Notes: generated by a model not told the origin, from the sequence alone. A stretch of 7,068 nucleotides of DNA from CAYUAI01 sp964442745 (GCA_964442745.1 CAYUAI010000140.1:1-7068); one strand, 5' to 3'; numbered from the stretch's first letter, positions 1 to 5,555 are shown. Program-made: numbers and translations.

Positions 1-408
1 TAGCAGGTTGTCGTGTGGACAAATATAAGCGAACGTTAGGTTTGAACGGCTAAATGCTTTAGGGAGGAGGTCCAACATCACTTCATCACGCATGGCTTCA
101 CGTTCTTTGCGGCGAACCTGGCGAGCTTGAGTGTCTTCGATCTCTGCGACTTTGTCGTTGACGATGTCGCGTATGACTGTCGCGGGTAAAATTTTTTCTT
201 CTTTTCGAGCACACACTAGTATCTTTCCATTGGTTGCATGGATGAATTGTTCACCATGACGCCCTAATGGTGGGACCCAACCATAACTGCTAGGCTGTAA
301 GCTTGAGCAAGCTTGAAATGCGTTTTTTAACAGTCGATTGTCCACCTGCTTGGCGGAAAAGGCAAAGGGCTTGGTGAACCGATATACGTACAGATTGGTG
401 AACCACAT
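1..408 (-). CDS. rdgC: RdgC, recombination-associated DNA-binding protein (N-terminal part, cut by left edge)
   Basis: RdgC is a ring-forming, largely sequence-independent DNA-binding protein that modulates RecA-dependent recombination and replication restart in the nucleoid. The visible 136 codons begin MWFTNLYVYRFTKPFAFSA, matching the MLWFKNLMVYRL opening of E. coli RdgC as I remember it. Further shared blocks follow: YGWVPPLG (residues about 45-52), ILVCARKEEKILP (about 68-80), VIRDIVNDKVAEIE, and DEVMLDLLPKAFSR (about 112-125). The family is usually about 300 aa, so just under half is present; the rest lies beyond position 1. The reading frame stays open to the edge with no stop or frameshift. 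The ATG at 408 is chosen because it lies directly before the conserved WF; the only ribosome-site match is a weak AGGA (420-423) 11 nt upstream. It is divergent from the RND gene across a long gene-free region. The identification is secure; the function is from family knowledge. Confidence 0.95.
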   Translation of the reverse strand, partial: MWFTNLYVYRFTKPFAFSAKQVDNRLLKNAFQACSSLQPSSYGWVPPLGRHGEQFIHATNGKILVCARKEEKILPATVIRDIVNDKVAEIEDTQARQVRRKEREAMRDEVMLDLLPKAFSRSNLTFAYICPHDNLL

Positions 409-442
409 GAAGCGCGTTGTCCTACATTGATAAAAGGTCGGT

Positions 443-471
443 ATTATCCCGAAAAAGCGATTAACTTACCA
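443..471 (-). promoter_or_regulatory. Candidate sigma-70 promoter of rdgC
   Basis: Read on the minus strand, TGGTAA (466-471) and GATAAT (443-448) are separated by 17 bp. The -10 matches consensus at five of six positions, the -35 at only three. The predicted start point would be about 30 nt upstream of the rdgC ATG. A GTTTAAAC palindrome (482-489) lies just upstream of the -35. The call rests on spacing and position alone. Confidence 0.35.
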
Positions 472-477
472 TAGCTG

Positions 478-490
478 ATTTGTTTAAACT
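478..490. repeat. 13-bp inverted repeat arm A around GTTTAAAC (pair with 965-977)
   Basis: The sequence ATTTGTTTAAACT here is the exact reverse complement of AGTTTAAACAAAT at 965-977. Each copy contains the 8-bp palindrome GTTTAAAC. One copy lies upstream of the candidate rdgC promoter; the other is about 200 bp upstream of the RND gene. They could be paired regulator sites or chance in AT-rich DNA. Confidence 0.4.
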
Positions 491-531
491 TACATTTCAC
501 CGCTGAGTATTCGAAATTGGTGGGTAATCAA

Positions 532-565
532 TGGATTTTTTTTACCTAACTGCGTAGCGAATCCA
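532..565. repeat. Degenerate palindrome TGGATT...AATCCA
   Basis: TGGATT (532-537) pairs with AATCCA (560-565) across a 22-nt loop that ends in GCGTAGCG. The right arm resembles the common gammaproteobacterial intergenic palindrome of the form GTGGATTA-GCGC-TAATCCAC, and a better-preserved relative is at 659-682. Function unknown; it is probably a decayed dispersed repeat. Confidence 0.4.
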
Positions 566-591
566 CTCGGCTATGAGCGAACATCATCCTG

Positions 592-610
592 TTTCAATCG
601 GGCATTGAAA
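592..610. repeat. Short perfect hairpin TTTCAAT / ATTGAAA
   Basis: A perfect 7-bp stem (592-598 with 604-610) encloses a 5-nt loop, CGGGC. No T-run follows on either strand, so it is not a typical intrinsic terminator. No flanking ORF explains it. It could be part of a small structured RNA or a repeat remnant. Confidence 0.35.
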
Positions 611-654
611 TGAGGAGAATGCCAGGGTGCATTGATCTGTTTTCGAGTCGGATT

Positions 655-690
655 TAGGGTGGATTCACTGCGCTTAATCCACACGACGAG
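655..690. repeat. Dispersed intergenic palindromic repeat of the GTGGATT...AATCCAC type
   Basis: GTGGATT (659-665) pairs perfectly with AATCCAC (676-682) over a 10-nt loop containing CTGCGC. It is preceded by TAGG. This layout (AGGGTGGATT, GC-rich centre, AATCCAC) is the one seen in palindromes scattered between genes in many gammaproteobacteria. It is non-coding and its role is unknown. Confidence 0.5.
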
Positions 691-708
691 TCTATTTTTC
701 CTGAAATC

Positions 709-907
709 AGTTTAGACCCTAACGTTTCAAAAAAAACGGGTTAAAAACCGTTACACTGCTTTATTTTCCGCATCTAAGAACGAATACTCGATTTTTCTAA
801 AACTCACAATAAGTGACATTGCTTATCTTAAAAAAAACTCCGTTTCGCCCTTATCTACAGCAACTAAAGATTTTTTCCTCACTTTTTTTGAAACGTTAGA
901 GTAAACT
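709..907. mobile_element. MITE-like element: 199 bp bounded by inverted repeats
   Basis: A perfect 17-bp inverted repeat, CTAACGTTTCAAAAAAA at 719-735 and its reverse complement at 883-899, bounds about 147 bp of AT-rich DNA. Beyond the perfect arms an outer AGTTTA/TAAACT match (709-714 and 902-907) extends the ends if a 2-nt gap is allowed. The inside has no substantial ORF. It does hold a terminator-like hairpin (735-752) and a 22-codon minus-strand reading frame (819-751) without a ribosome site. Short length, terminal inverted repeats and no transposase fit a miniature transposable element. I see no convincing target-site duplication, so a structured non-coding locus is an alternative. 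Confidence 0.4.
729..752 (-). terminator. Terminator-like hairpin with T-tract inside the inverted-repeat element
   Basis: On the minus strand AACGG (752-748) pairs with CCGTT (739-735) around an 8-nt loop, with two further A-T pairs possible across a mismatch. The stem is followed directly by six T residues (734-729). The stem is short and weak. No clear gene enters it; only a 22-codon frame ends just before it. It may terminate an unrecognised short minus-strand transcript. Confidence 0.35.
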
Positions 908-964
908 TACCATTTTTGATATGCTCGCGATAGGCTAAATCGTTTTATCCAGGGAATTGTTGAT

Positions 965-977
965 AGTTTAAACAAAT
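965..977. repeat. 13-bp inverted repeat arm B around GTTTAAAC (pair with 478-490)
   Basis: AGTTTAAACAAAT is the exact reverse complement of 478-490. It lies 205 bp upstream of the RND gene start. An AAAGGAG follows at 981-987, but no start codon at a sensible distance uses it. Confidence 0.4.
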
Positions 978-1005
978 ATCAAAGGAGATTAAATTTTCAT
1001 TCCTA

Positions 1006-1029
1006 AGCAAGATCGTAGGCTAACTTGCT
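1006..1029. repeat. Short inverted repeat AGCAAG / CTTGCT
   Basis: A 6-bp perfect stem (1006-1011 with 1024-1029) spans a 12-nt loop, upstream of the predicted RND promoter. There is no T-run. It could be an operator half-site pair or chance. Confidence 0.25.
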
Positions 1030-1054
1030 CCATGTGGATTTTAATGCATTATAC

Positions 1055-1085
1055 TTATTCATCATGCGGTTAAAAATTGTATAAT
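1055..1085 (+). promoter_or_regulatory. Candidate promoter of the RND exporter gene
   Basis: A perfect TATAAT -10 lies at 1080-1085. The -35 region is poor: TTATTC at 1055-1060 with a 19-bp spacer, or TTCATC at 1058-1063 with 16 bp. Transcription would start near 1092 and give a leader of about 78 nt before the ATG at 1170. The weak -35 leaves open activator dependence. Confidence 0.4.
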
Positions 1086-1154
1086 TTTATGCTTGTTATT
1101 GTTGAAATTTTAACATGCTAGGTATTGCCGTTGGCAGAGGTAGTCCTTATTCAC

Positions 1155-1160
1155 AGGAGA
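1155..1160 (+). promoter_or_regulatory. Ribosome binding site deciding the RND start
   Basis: AGGAGA is 9 nt upstream of the ATG at 1170. It favours that ATG over an in-frame TTG at 1125, which has no comparable site. Confidence 0.75.
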
Positions 1161-1169
1161 CGGATAAAG

Positions 1170-3599
1170 ATGAGAAAAAAGGTAGAGTCTTTTTTTGAAT
1201 ACTTGAGTGAGGCTATTTTTTCCAGACCATGGCAAGTGCTGTTACTCATGCTCACCCTGGCACTCTTGTTTATCTTTCAGTTGCCTAAACTGGTTTTTGA
1301 TACCTCGAATGAAAGTTTTTTTCATCCCGATGATCCTATTGTTGTGCAATATCATCAGTTTTTGGAAGTGTTTGATCGCGATGAAGTTGCCATACTGGCG
1401 ATAAAAACTCCCTCGGTATTCTCCCAGGATTTTTTGCGAAACCTCAAGTCTCTGCATGAAGCGCTGGAGCAACAAACACCCTATCTTGATGAAGTCATCA
1501 GTTTAATTAATGTGACCTCGATACGTGGTGAAAATGATACGTTGATCGTGGATGATTTACTGGCACATTGGCCGCCCGATGAAGCGGCAATTGAAGTATT
1601 AAAGCAACACGTGCTAGATCATCCCTTATACCCCAATTTGCTGGTTTCGGAGGATGCGACATTTGCCACCCTCTTGGTGCGGGCGATGGCGTTTGAGGTG
1701 GTGGAGGAAGGGGATGTGTTGGACGGTTTTGAAGAGCCGTCAGCTTTTGCTACTGAGTCTCAACAACGCAAATTAACCCCTGAGCAAAATCGAGAATTCA
1801 TCGCCGCGATTGATAAGGTCAGGCAACAATATCAGGGGCAAAATTTTGATACCCATTTGATGGGCTTGATGTTAGTAAGTGACCATTTGCTACGCACAAT
1901 GAATGCGGAAATTCCTAAATACACGGTGATAGCAATTATCTGCATTGCATTATTGTTGTTGCTGCTATACCGGCGTTGGAGTGGTGTCATATTGCCATTA
2001 TTGGTGGTGGTGCTAGCGTTATTGAGCACCCTGGGTGGTATGGCGATGTCGGGCACACATTTCACGGTGTTTTCTCAAGTTTTACCGTCGTTTTTGCTGG
2101 CGGTAGGGATTGGCAATGCTGTTCATTTATTGACGATATTTTTCCGTCACTTTCGCAAAACAGGTGATAAACGTTTGTCCATGCGCAAAGCCATGGGACA
2201 TGCGGGATTAGCCATGGTGATGACTAGCTTGACGACGGCGGGTGGTTTACTGTCGTTTTCATTGGCGGAGCTTGCACCCATTGCCAGTCTTGGTATCTTT
2301 GGTGCCATTGGTGTTATGGTGGCGTTGATATTAACTGTGACAGTGATTCCTGCGGCGATTGCGATTTTCCCGATAAAACCAATACCTGAAAAAAATGCGA
2401 GCAAGATGAATCGTTCGATAGACAGCTTGTTGATCAGAATGGCTGATGCGGCGATTCATTATCCCTGGGTATGCATATTCGCGTTTTTACTGGTGACGAT
2501 TGTCGCGGTGTATGGCATTAGTCAGTTGCGTTTTGTTCATAACCCAGTGAATTGGTTTTATCCCGATCATGAAATACGAAAAGCGACAGAACTCACCGAC
2601 CAATTCCTCAAGGGCAGTATGAATGTTGAGTTGATCATCGATACACAACAAGTCGATGGGGTTAAAAGCGTTGCGTTTTTGCGAAAGCTTGAGGCATTTG
2701 ATTTTGCAATGAATCAGTTTGCTACGGATAAAATTTATGTCGGTAAGTCCATATCAATATTGCAAACCATCAAATTAGTCAATCAGGCACTTAATGAGGG
2801 AGCCGCGTCAGCGTATGCATTGCCCAATAGCAATGCGTTAATTGCTCAGGAATTACTTTTATATGAAAATAGTGGTGGCGACAATGTGAGGCGTTTGGTG
2901 GATTCTCAATTTCAAAAATTACGTATCACCTTAAAACTCCCTTGGGCAGATGCGGGTAGTTATGTGACATTTATCGAAGGTTTGCAACAGCAAGTGCTGG
3001 ACATCTTTGGCCACCAGACGCCGTTTGTCATCACCGGTATGGTTACTTTATTTACCCGCACGGCTTATGCCGCTATCCATAGTATGGTCACCAGTTATCT
3101 TATCGCTATCGTTGTTATCAGTGCTATGATGATGGCATTATTAACTTCGGTTCGATTGGGTCTCATTGCGATGCTACCGAATTTATTTCCCATTGTTGTG
3201 GCATTAGGTTTTATGGGATTAATCGGTTTTCCCTTAGATTTATCATCTATTTTGGTGGGGAGTATTGCGATTGGTTTGAGCGTTGATGATACGATCCATT
3301 TTATGCACCATTTTCGCCGTTATTATAACCAGTATAATGAGGCGACAGTCGCGATACATCACACATTACAAACATCAGGGCGGGCAATGCTGTTCACGAG
3401 TATCATACTTTCGACTGGATTTTTTGTCTTTATCTCGTCAGAAATGAATAATTTAATTTCTTTCGGTGTGATCACCGGGGCGGCTATTATATTGGCTTTG
3501 CTGGCAGACTTGTTATTGGCGCCTGCTTTAATGATATTGATCACCAAAAACCAGAGTATGTGTTATTGTTTGCAACGGCAATTTTTATCAAAGTTGTAA
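1170..3599 (+). CDS. RND/MMPL superfamily inner-membrane exporter
   Basis: Predicted proton-driven exporter of the RND superfamily (MMPL/SSD type, related to the COG1033 and hopanoid-transporter HpnN groups), 809 aa. The internal repeat is clear. TM1 is at about 21-39 and a large periplasmic loop at about 40-250. TM2-TM6 lie at about 251-402, TM7 at about 432-452 and a second loop at about 453-640. TM8-TM12 fill about 641-792. TM4 carries GIGNAVH (313-319) and TM10 carries GLSVDDTIHF (702-711), the paired helices that hold the proton-relay acids in this superfamily. D706/D707 are present in TM10, but N316 replaces the Asp often seen in TM4. Related proteins export lipids, hopanoids or other hydrophobic molecules; the substrate here cannot be read. 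No membrane-fusion protein or outer-membrane channel gene is adjacent, which fits single-component members. The ATG at 1170 follows AGGAGA. Family is certain, substrate unknown. Confidence 0.9.
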   Translation: MRKKVESFFEYLSEAIFSRPWQVLLLMLTLALLFIFQLPKLVFDTSNESFFHPDDPIVVQYHQFLEVFDRDEVAILAIKTPSVFSQDFLRNLKSLHEALEQQTPYLDEVISLINVTSIRGENDTLIVDDLLAHWPPDEAAIEVLKQHVLDHPLYPNLLVSEDATFATLLVRAMAFEVVEEGDVLDGFEEPSAFATESQQRKLTPEQNREFIAAIDKVRQQYQGQNFDTHLMGLMLVSDHLLRTMNAEIPKYTVIAIICIALLLLLLYRRWSGVILPLLVVVLALLSTLGGMAMSGTHFTVFSQVLPSFLLAVGIGNAVHLLTIFFRHFRKTGDKRLSMRKAMGHAGLAMVMTSLTTAGGLLSFSLAELAPIASLGIFGAIGVMVALILTVTVIPAAIAIFPIKPIPEKNASKMNRSIDSLLIRMADAAIHYPWVCIFAFLLVTIVAVYGISQLRFVHNPVNWFYPDHEIRKATELTDQFLKGSMNVELIIDTQQVDGVKSVAFLRKLEAFDFAMNQFATDKIYVGKSISILQTIKLVNQALNEGAASAYALPNSNALIAQELLLYENSGGDNVRRLVDSQFQKLRITLKLPWADAGSYVTFIEGLQQQVLDIFGHQTPFVITGMVTLFTRTAYAAIHSMVTSYLIAIVVISAMMMALLTSVRLGLIAMLPNLFPIVVALGFMGLIGFPLDLSSILVGSIAIGLSVDDTIHFMHHFRRYYNQYNEATVAIHHTLQTSGRAMLFTSIILSTGFFVFISSEMNNLISFGVITGAAIILALLADLLLAPALMILITKNQSMCYCLQRQFLSKL

Positions 3600-3683
3600 T
3601 GAATAATGAGTGACCAAAAAAATAATGAGGATGAATACGATAAATTGTAGCTTTTATTAAATACGTATCTTAAATGATCCCGG

Positions 3684-3709
3684 GAGGCTTTTCATTCTCG
3701 GACAGCCTC
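3684..3709. terminator. Possible hairpin between convergent genes
   Basis: GAGGCT (3684-3689) pairs with AGCCTC (3704-3709) across a 14-nt loop in the 144-bp gap between the converging RND and desaturase genes. Position suggests a bidirectional terminator, but neither side has a proper T-run, so it would be weak or Rho-assisted. The gap holds no credible ORF. Confidence 0.3.
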
Positions 3710-3743
3710 ATTAGGGTTGGTTGTCAGTCAAAAAATATCATTT

Positions 3744-4607
3744 TTATTCTTCATGTTTTTTATCCCATTGACGGCGGTTGATCACGTAACCACTGATTTT
3801 GCCACGAAATGGCAAGGCCAGCATCGCCGGTAGGGTGGATACCTGTTTCGGGTCGTGGTATTTGTGTATGCCGATGCGCATGCCTTGGTGGCCATGGCGC
3901 GGTTGATCCTGGTAGGTGCCAAATAAACGATCCCAGAGAGAGAGATTGAAGCCAAAGTTGCTGTTGGCTTCGTCATCTTCTACCGAGTGATGCACTCGGT
4001 GCATATCTGGTGTAACCAGCAGCGAGCGCAGTATTTTGTCTAAAGTCGTAGGCAAGCGTACGTTACCGTGATTAAACATAGCCATGGCATTAAGTAGCAC
4101 CTCGAAAATGACTACCGCGACGACAGGTGGCCCGAGTACAACGATGACGGCAAACTTGATCAGCATGGAAAGGATAATTTCGATGGGATGAAAACGTGCG
4201 CCCGTCGTTACGTCATAATCAGGGTCGGCATGATGCACCCGGTGCAGGCGCCATAAAGCCGGTACGGCGTGTACCATGACATGTTGCAAATAGATGATGA
4301 AATCAAGTGCAATGACAGAAGCAATAATAGCCACAGGCAAGGGTGACTGAACATAGTTGAAAATACCCCAGTTTTGTTGTTGGGCAAAAACGGCCATGCC
4401 GACGGCCGCTGCTGGGAAGAGCAAGCGCAAGATGATGCTGTTGAGTACCACTAAGCCGATGTTGTTTCTCCAACGCAAGGTTTTGGATACGGTTAAGACT
4501 CGACATGGTGCGGCAATTTCCCATAGTGCCATGAGCGCAAAGACGCCGAAAAAGAAGCTCAGACGAATGCCGACTTCATGCTGAATAATAAATTCCTGGA
4601 GCGTCAT
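3744..4607 (-). CDS. Sterol desaturase / fatty acid hydroxylase family membrane enzyme
   Basis: Predicted di-iron oxygenase of the fatty-acid-hydroxylase superfamily (COG3000/PF04116 type), which hydroxylates or desaturates membrane lipids, sterols or carotenoids at the inner membrane. The 287-aa protein shows the histidine clusters that bind the iron pair: HVMVH (109-113), HRVHH (122-126), H140 in RFHP, NHGN (179-182) and HRVHH (203-207). Hydrophobic stretches at about 13-30, 48-75, 91-108 and 145-175 supply the membrane anchor; the length is normal. The ATG at 4607 is chosen because AAGGGA lies 6 nt upstream. An in-frame TTG nine codons earlier would overlap the operator. It is divergent from the ArsR-rhodanese gene and shares its control region, so that regulator probably represses it. 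The substrate is not evident, since bacterial members rarely act on sterols. The family call is firm. Confidence 0.9.
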   Translation of the reverse strand: MTLQEFIIQHEVGIRLSFFFGVFALMALWEIAAPCRVLTVSKTLRWRNNIGLVVLNSIILRLLFPAAAVGMAVFAQQQNWGIFNYVQSPLPVAIIASVIALDFIIYLQHVMVHAVPALWRLHRVHHADPDYDVTTGARFHPIEIILSMLIKFAVIVVLGPPVVAVVIFEVLLNAMAMFNHGNVRLPTTLDKILRSLLVTPDMHRVHHSVEDDEANSNFGFNLSLWDRLFGTYQDQPRHGHQGMRIGIHKYHDPKQVSTLPAMLALPFRGKISGYVINRRQWDKKHEE

Positions 4608-4613
4608 ACATGG

Positions 4614-4619
4614 TCCCTT
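4614..4619 (-). promoter_or_regulatory. Ribosome binding site of the desaturase-family gene
   Basis: On the minus strand AAGGGA sits 6 nt before the ATG at 4607, deciding that start over the upstream in-frame TTG at 4634. Confidence 0.7.
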
Positions 4620-4625
4620 TATGGA

Positions 4626-4653
4626 TGTGTTCAAGTCATCTTTTGAATACTAT
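4626..4653. promoter_or_regulatory. Operator-like repeat, copy 1
   Basis: This is the first of two 28-bp direct repeats (the other at 4669-4696), identical at 24 of 28 positions and offset by 43 bp. It contains the imperfect palindrome TTCAAGTCATCTTTTGAA (4630-4647), with arms TTCAA/TTGAA. It covers the predicted transcription start and -10 of the desaturase-family gene, a position suited to repression. The likely binder is the ArsR-family protein encoded next door; this is inference. Confidence 0.6.
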
Positions 4654-4677
4654 AGCGTGTCGTAGTCTTGTGCTCAA
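4649..4677 (-). promoter_or_regulatory. Sigma-70 promoter of the desaturase-family gene
   Basis: On the minus strand TTGAGC (4677-4672) and TATAGT (4654-4649) are separated by exactly 17 bp. Transcription would begin near 4642, giving a leader of about 35 nt before the ATG at 4607. The -35 overlaps operator copy 2 and the start region overlaps operator copy 1. Confidence 0.65.
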
Positions 4678-4696
4678 GTGATCATTTGAATATTAT
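4668..4696 (+). promoter_or_regulatory. Sigma-70 promoter of the ArsR-rhodanese gene
   Basis: TTGTGC (4668-4673) and TATTAT (4691-4696) are separated by 17 bp. The -10 matches consensus at five of six positions; the -35 keeps only TTG. The spacer is almost entirely the palindrome of operator copy 2, so bound repressor would exclude RNA polymerase. The leader would be about 22 nt. This promoter and the divergent one overlap on opposite strands. Confidence 0.55.
4669..4696. promoter_or_regulatory. Operator-like repeat, copy 2
   Basis: Second copy of the 28-bp repeat. Its palindrome, TCAAGTGATCATTTGA (4674-4689), has TGATCA at the centre and matches its own reverse complement at 14 of 16 positions, better than copy 1. 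ArsR-family dimers bind imperfect palindromes of this size. Its place between -35 and -10 of the regulator's own promoter suggests autorepression. Confidence 0.65.
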
Positions 4697-4724
4697 TGAG
4701 ATCACTATTACTGATGAGAAAAAT

Positions 4725-5387
4725 ATGAGTACGTTCAAAAAGGCATTATTCCAGCAGTTTGCCCAAATAGCTAAAGCGATGAGCAGTGGTAATCGTTTGG
4801 AGATCCTTGAATTTTTAGCTCAATGTGAATACTCGGTAGAAGATTTGGCGAAGGTGATGGGCTTAAGTGTGGCCAATACGTCTCACCATTTGCAGCAGTT
4901 ACGTCAAGCTGGACTGGTGACTACGCGCAAACAGGGACAGCATGTTTTCTACGGTGTTAATGGTGAGGATGTCATCGAATTGATCGATAATTTGAGAAGC
5001 CTGGCCGAGCGAAATTTGGCCGAGGTGGGGCAGTTAATCAATACTTATCTTATCAGTAAAGATACACTGGAACCCATTGCCCGTGATGATTTAATGCAAC
5101 GTGTAAAAGAAGATTCCATCACGGTGTTGGATGTGCGACCCACGGTGGAATATGCGGCCGGCCACTTGCCTGGTGCGATTAATGTGCCGTTGAAAAAATT
5201 GAAAAAACAACTGGCTGAGTTTGATCCAAAATATGAAATCGTTGCTTATTGTCGCGGCCCCTATTGTCTGCTTGCTTTCGAGGCCGTGAAATTATTACGA
5301 GGTAAAGGTTTTCGGGTCAGACGTTTACAGGATGGCTATCCTGAGTGGAAAAGGGCTGGCTTGCCAGTGGAAAAGACAGCGGCTTGA
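4725..5387 (+). CDS. ArsR-family transcriptional repressor fused to a rhodanese domain
   Basis: A 220-aa two-domain protein. Residues about 8-90 form an ArsR/SmtB winged helix: NRLEILEFLA, helix-turn-helix SVEDLAKVMGLSVANTSHHL (37-56) and the wing TRKQGQHVFYGV. Residues about 115-215 form a rhodanese domain: VLDVRPTVEYAAGHLPGAIN and the active-site loop CRGPYC (176-181), with C176 the expected sulfur-accepting cysteine, then DGYPEWK. ArsR-rhodanese fusions are a known architecture, but their signals are mostly untested. The classical metal motif ELCVCDL is absent; one cysteine, C34, lies just before the helix-turn-helix. The ATG at 4725 has only a weak GAG site, but an in-frame TTG at 4668 falls inside the promoter -35. 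It probably represses itself and the divergent desaturase-family gene through the two operators. A persulfide, thiol, metalloid or redox signal is plausible; the sequence does not decide. Confidence 0.92.
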   Translation: MSTFKKALFQQFAQIAKAMSSGNRLEILEFLAQCEYSVEDLAKVMGLSVANTSHHLQQLRQAGLVTTRKQGQHVFYGVNGEDVIELIDNLRSLAERNLAEVGQLINTYLISKDTLEPIARDDLMQRVKEDSITVLDVRPTVEYAAGHLPGAINVPLKKLKKQLAEFDPKYEIVAYCRGPYCLLAFEAVKLLRGKGFRVRRLQDGYPEWKRAGLPVEKTAA

Positions 5388-5449
5388 TTGGGACTTTGAT
5401 TGGTGTCATCTTAAATAATGCTCAATTATCTGAAGAACTATATGCCAGG

Positions 5450-5502
5450 CCCGAACGCCTCCTTAGGCTGTCACACAGCCTAAGGAGGCGTTCAGGTTTT
5501 TT
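5450..5502 (+). terminator. Strong Rho-independent terminator of the ArsR-rhodanese gene
   Basis: A perfect 18-bp stem (5453-5470 with 5476-5493) closes a 5-nt loop, TCACA, and is followed after AGG by six T residues (5497-5502). Two more G-C pairs are possible beyond one mismatch. It begins 65 nt after the stop codon and marks the regulator as monocistronic. On the minus strand no T-run follows, so it serves the plus strand. Confidence 0.9.
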
Positions 5503-5540
5503 CCTACTTGAGCTAGTCAAGGGAGACTGAGAGCTGATGC

Positions 5541-5555
5541 GCCTTTTTAGAAGGC
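5541..5555 (-). terminator. Possible weak hairpin downstream of the multicopper oxidase gene
   Basis: GCCTT pairs with AAGGC (5541-5545 with 5551-5555) around a 5-nt loop, 7 nt past the oxidase stop codon. There is no downstream T-run on the minus strand, so termination here would be inefficient. The position is the main support. Confidence 0.3.

Larger units (their letters stand above)
409..1169. other. Gene-free, inverted-repeat-rich interval between rdgC and the RND gene
   Basis: No reading frame with a credible start and ribosome site was found in these 761 bp; the longest frames I followed are about 10-25 codons. The interval is AT-rich and holds at least five inverted repeats, a MITE-like unit, a candidate promoter at each end, and repeated AACTTACCAT motifs (464-473 and 904-913). 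It is longer than needed for two divergent promoters, so an accumulated repeat cluster or an unrecognised small RNA gene is possible. Confidence 0.6.

Noticed and set aside
981..1000. AAAGGAG as a ribosome site for an unannotated small gene
   Set aside because: No ATG, GTG or TTG stands at a suitable distance with an open frame of useful length.
1125..1169. Upstream in-frame TTG start for the RND exporter
   Set aside because: The extra 15 residues are not typical of the family, and the AGGAGA 9 nt before the ATG at 1170 gives a better start.
2147..2404. Minus-strand 85-aa reading frame inside the RND gene
   Set aside because: It is antisense to the conserved TM4-TM6 helices. Its composition mirrors hydrophobic codons on the other strand, and it has no start signals.
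3725..3742. AAAAAATATCATTTTT as a terminator for the desaturase-family gene
   Set aside because: The stem is entirely A-T and would be too weak to act as an intrinsic terminator; it looks like AT-rich spacer.
4357..4584. Plus-strand 75-aa frame inside the desaturase-family gene
   Set aside because: It lies wholly antisense to the conserved enzyme, with no ribosome site or recognisable domain.
4608..4634. Upstream in-frame TTG start for the desaturase-family protein
   Set aside because: It would lie inside the operator palindrome near the predicted transcription start, and the ATG at 4607 has AAGGGA at a proper distance.
4668..4724. Upstream in-frame TTG start for the ArsR-rhodanese protein
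   Set aside because: The TTG is part of the -35 element, ahead of the predicted transcript start. ArsR similarity begins after the ATG at 4725.
5345..5530. Plus-strand 61-aa reading frame overlapping the end of the ArsR-rhodanese gene
   Set aside because: It runs straight through the 18-bp terminator stem and T-tract, and its residues (LLRLSHSLRRR) are simply the translated hairpin. There is no ribosome site or family similarity.
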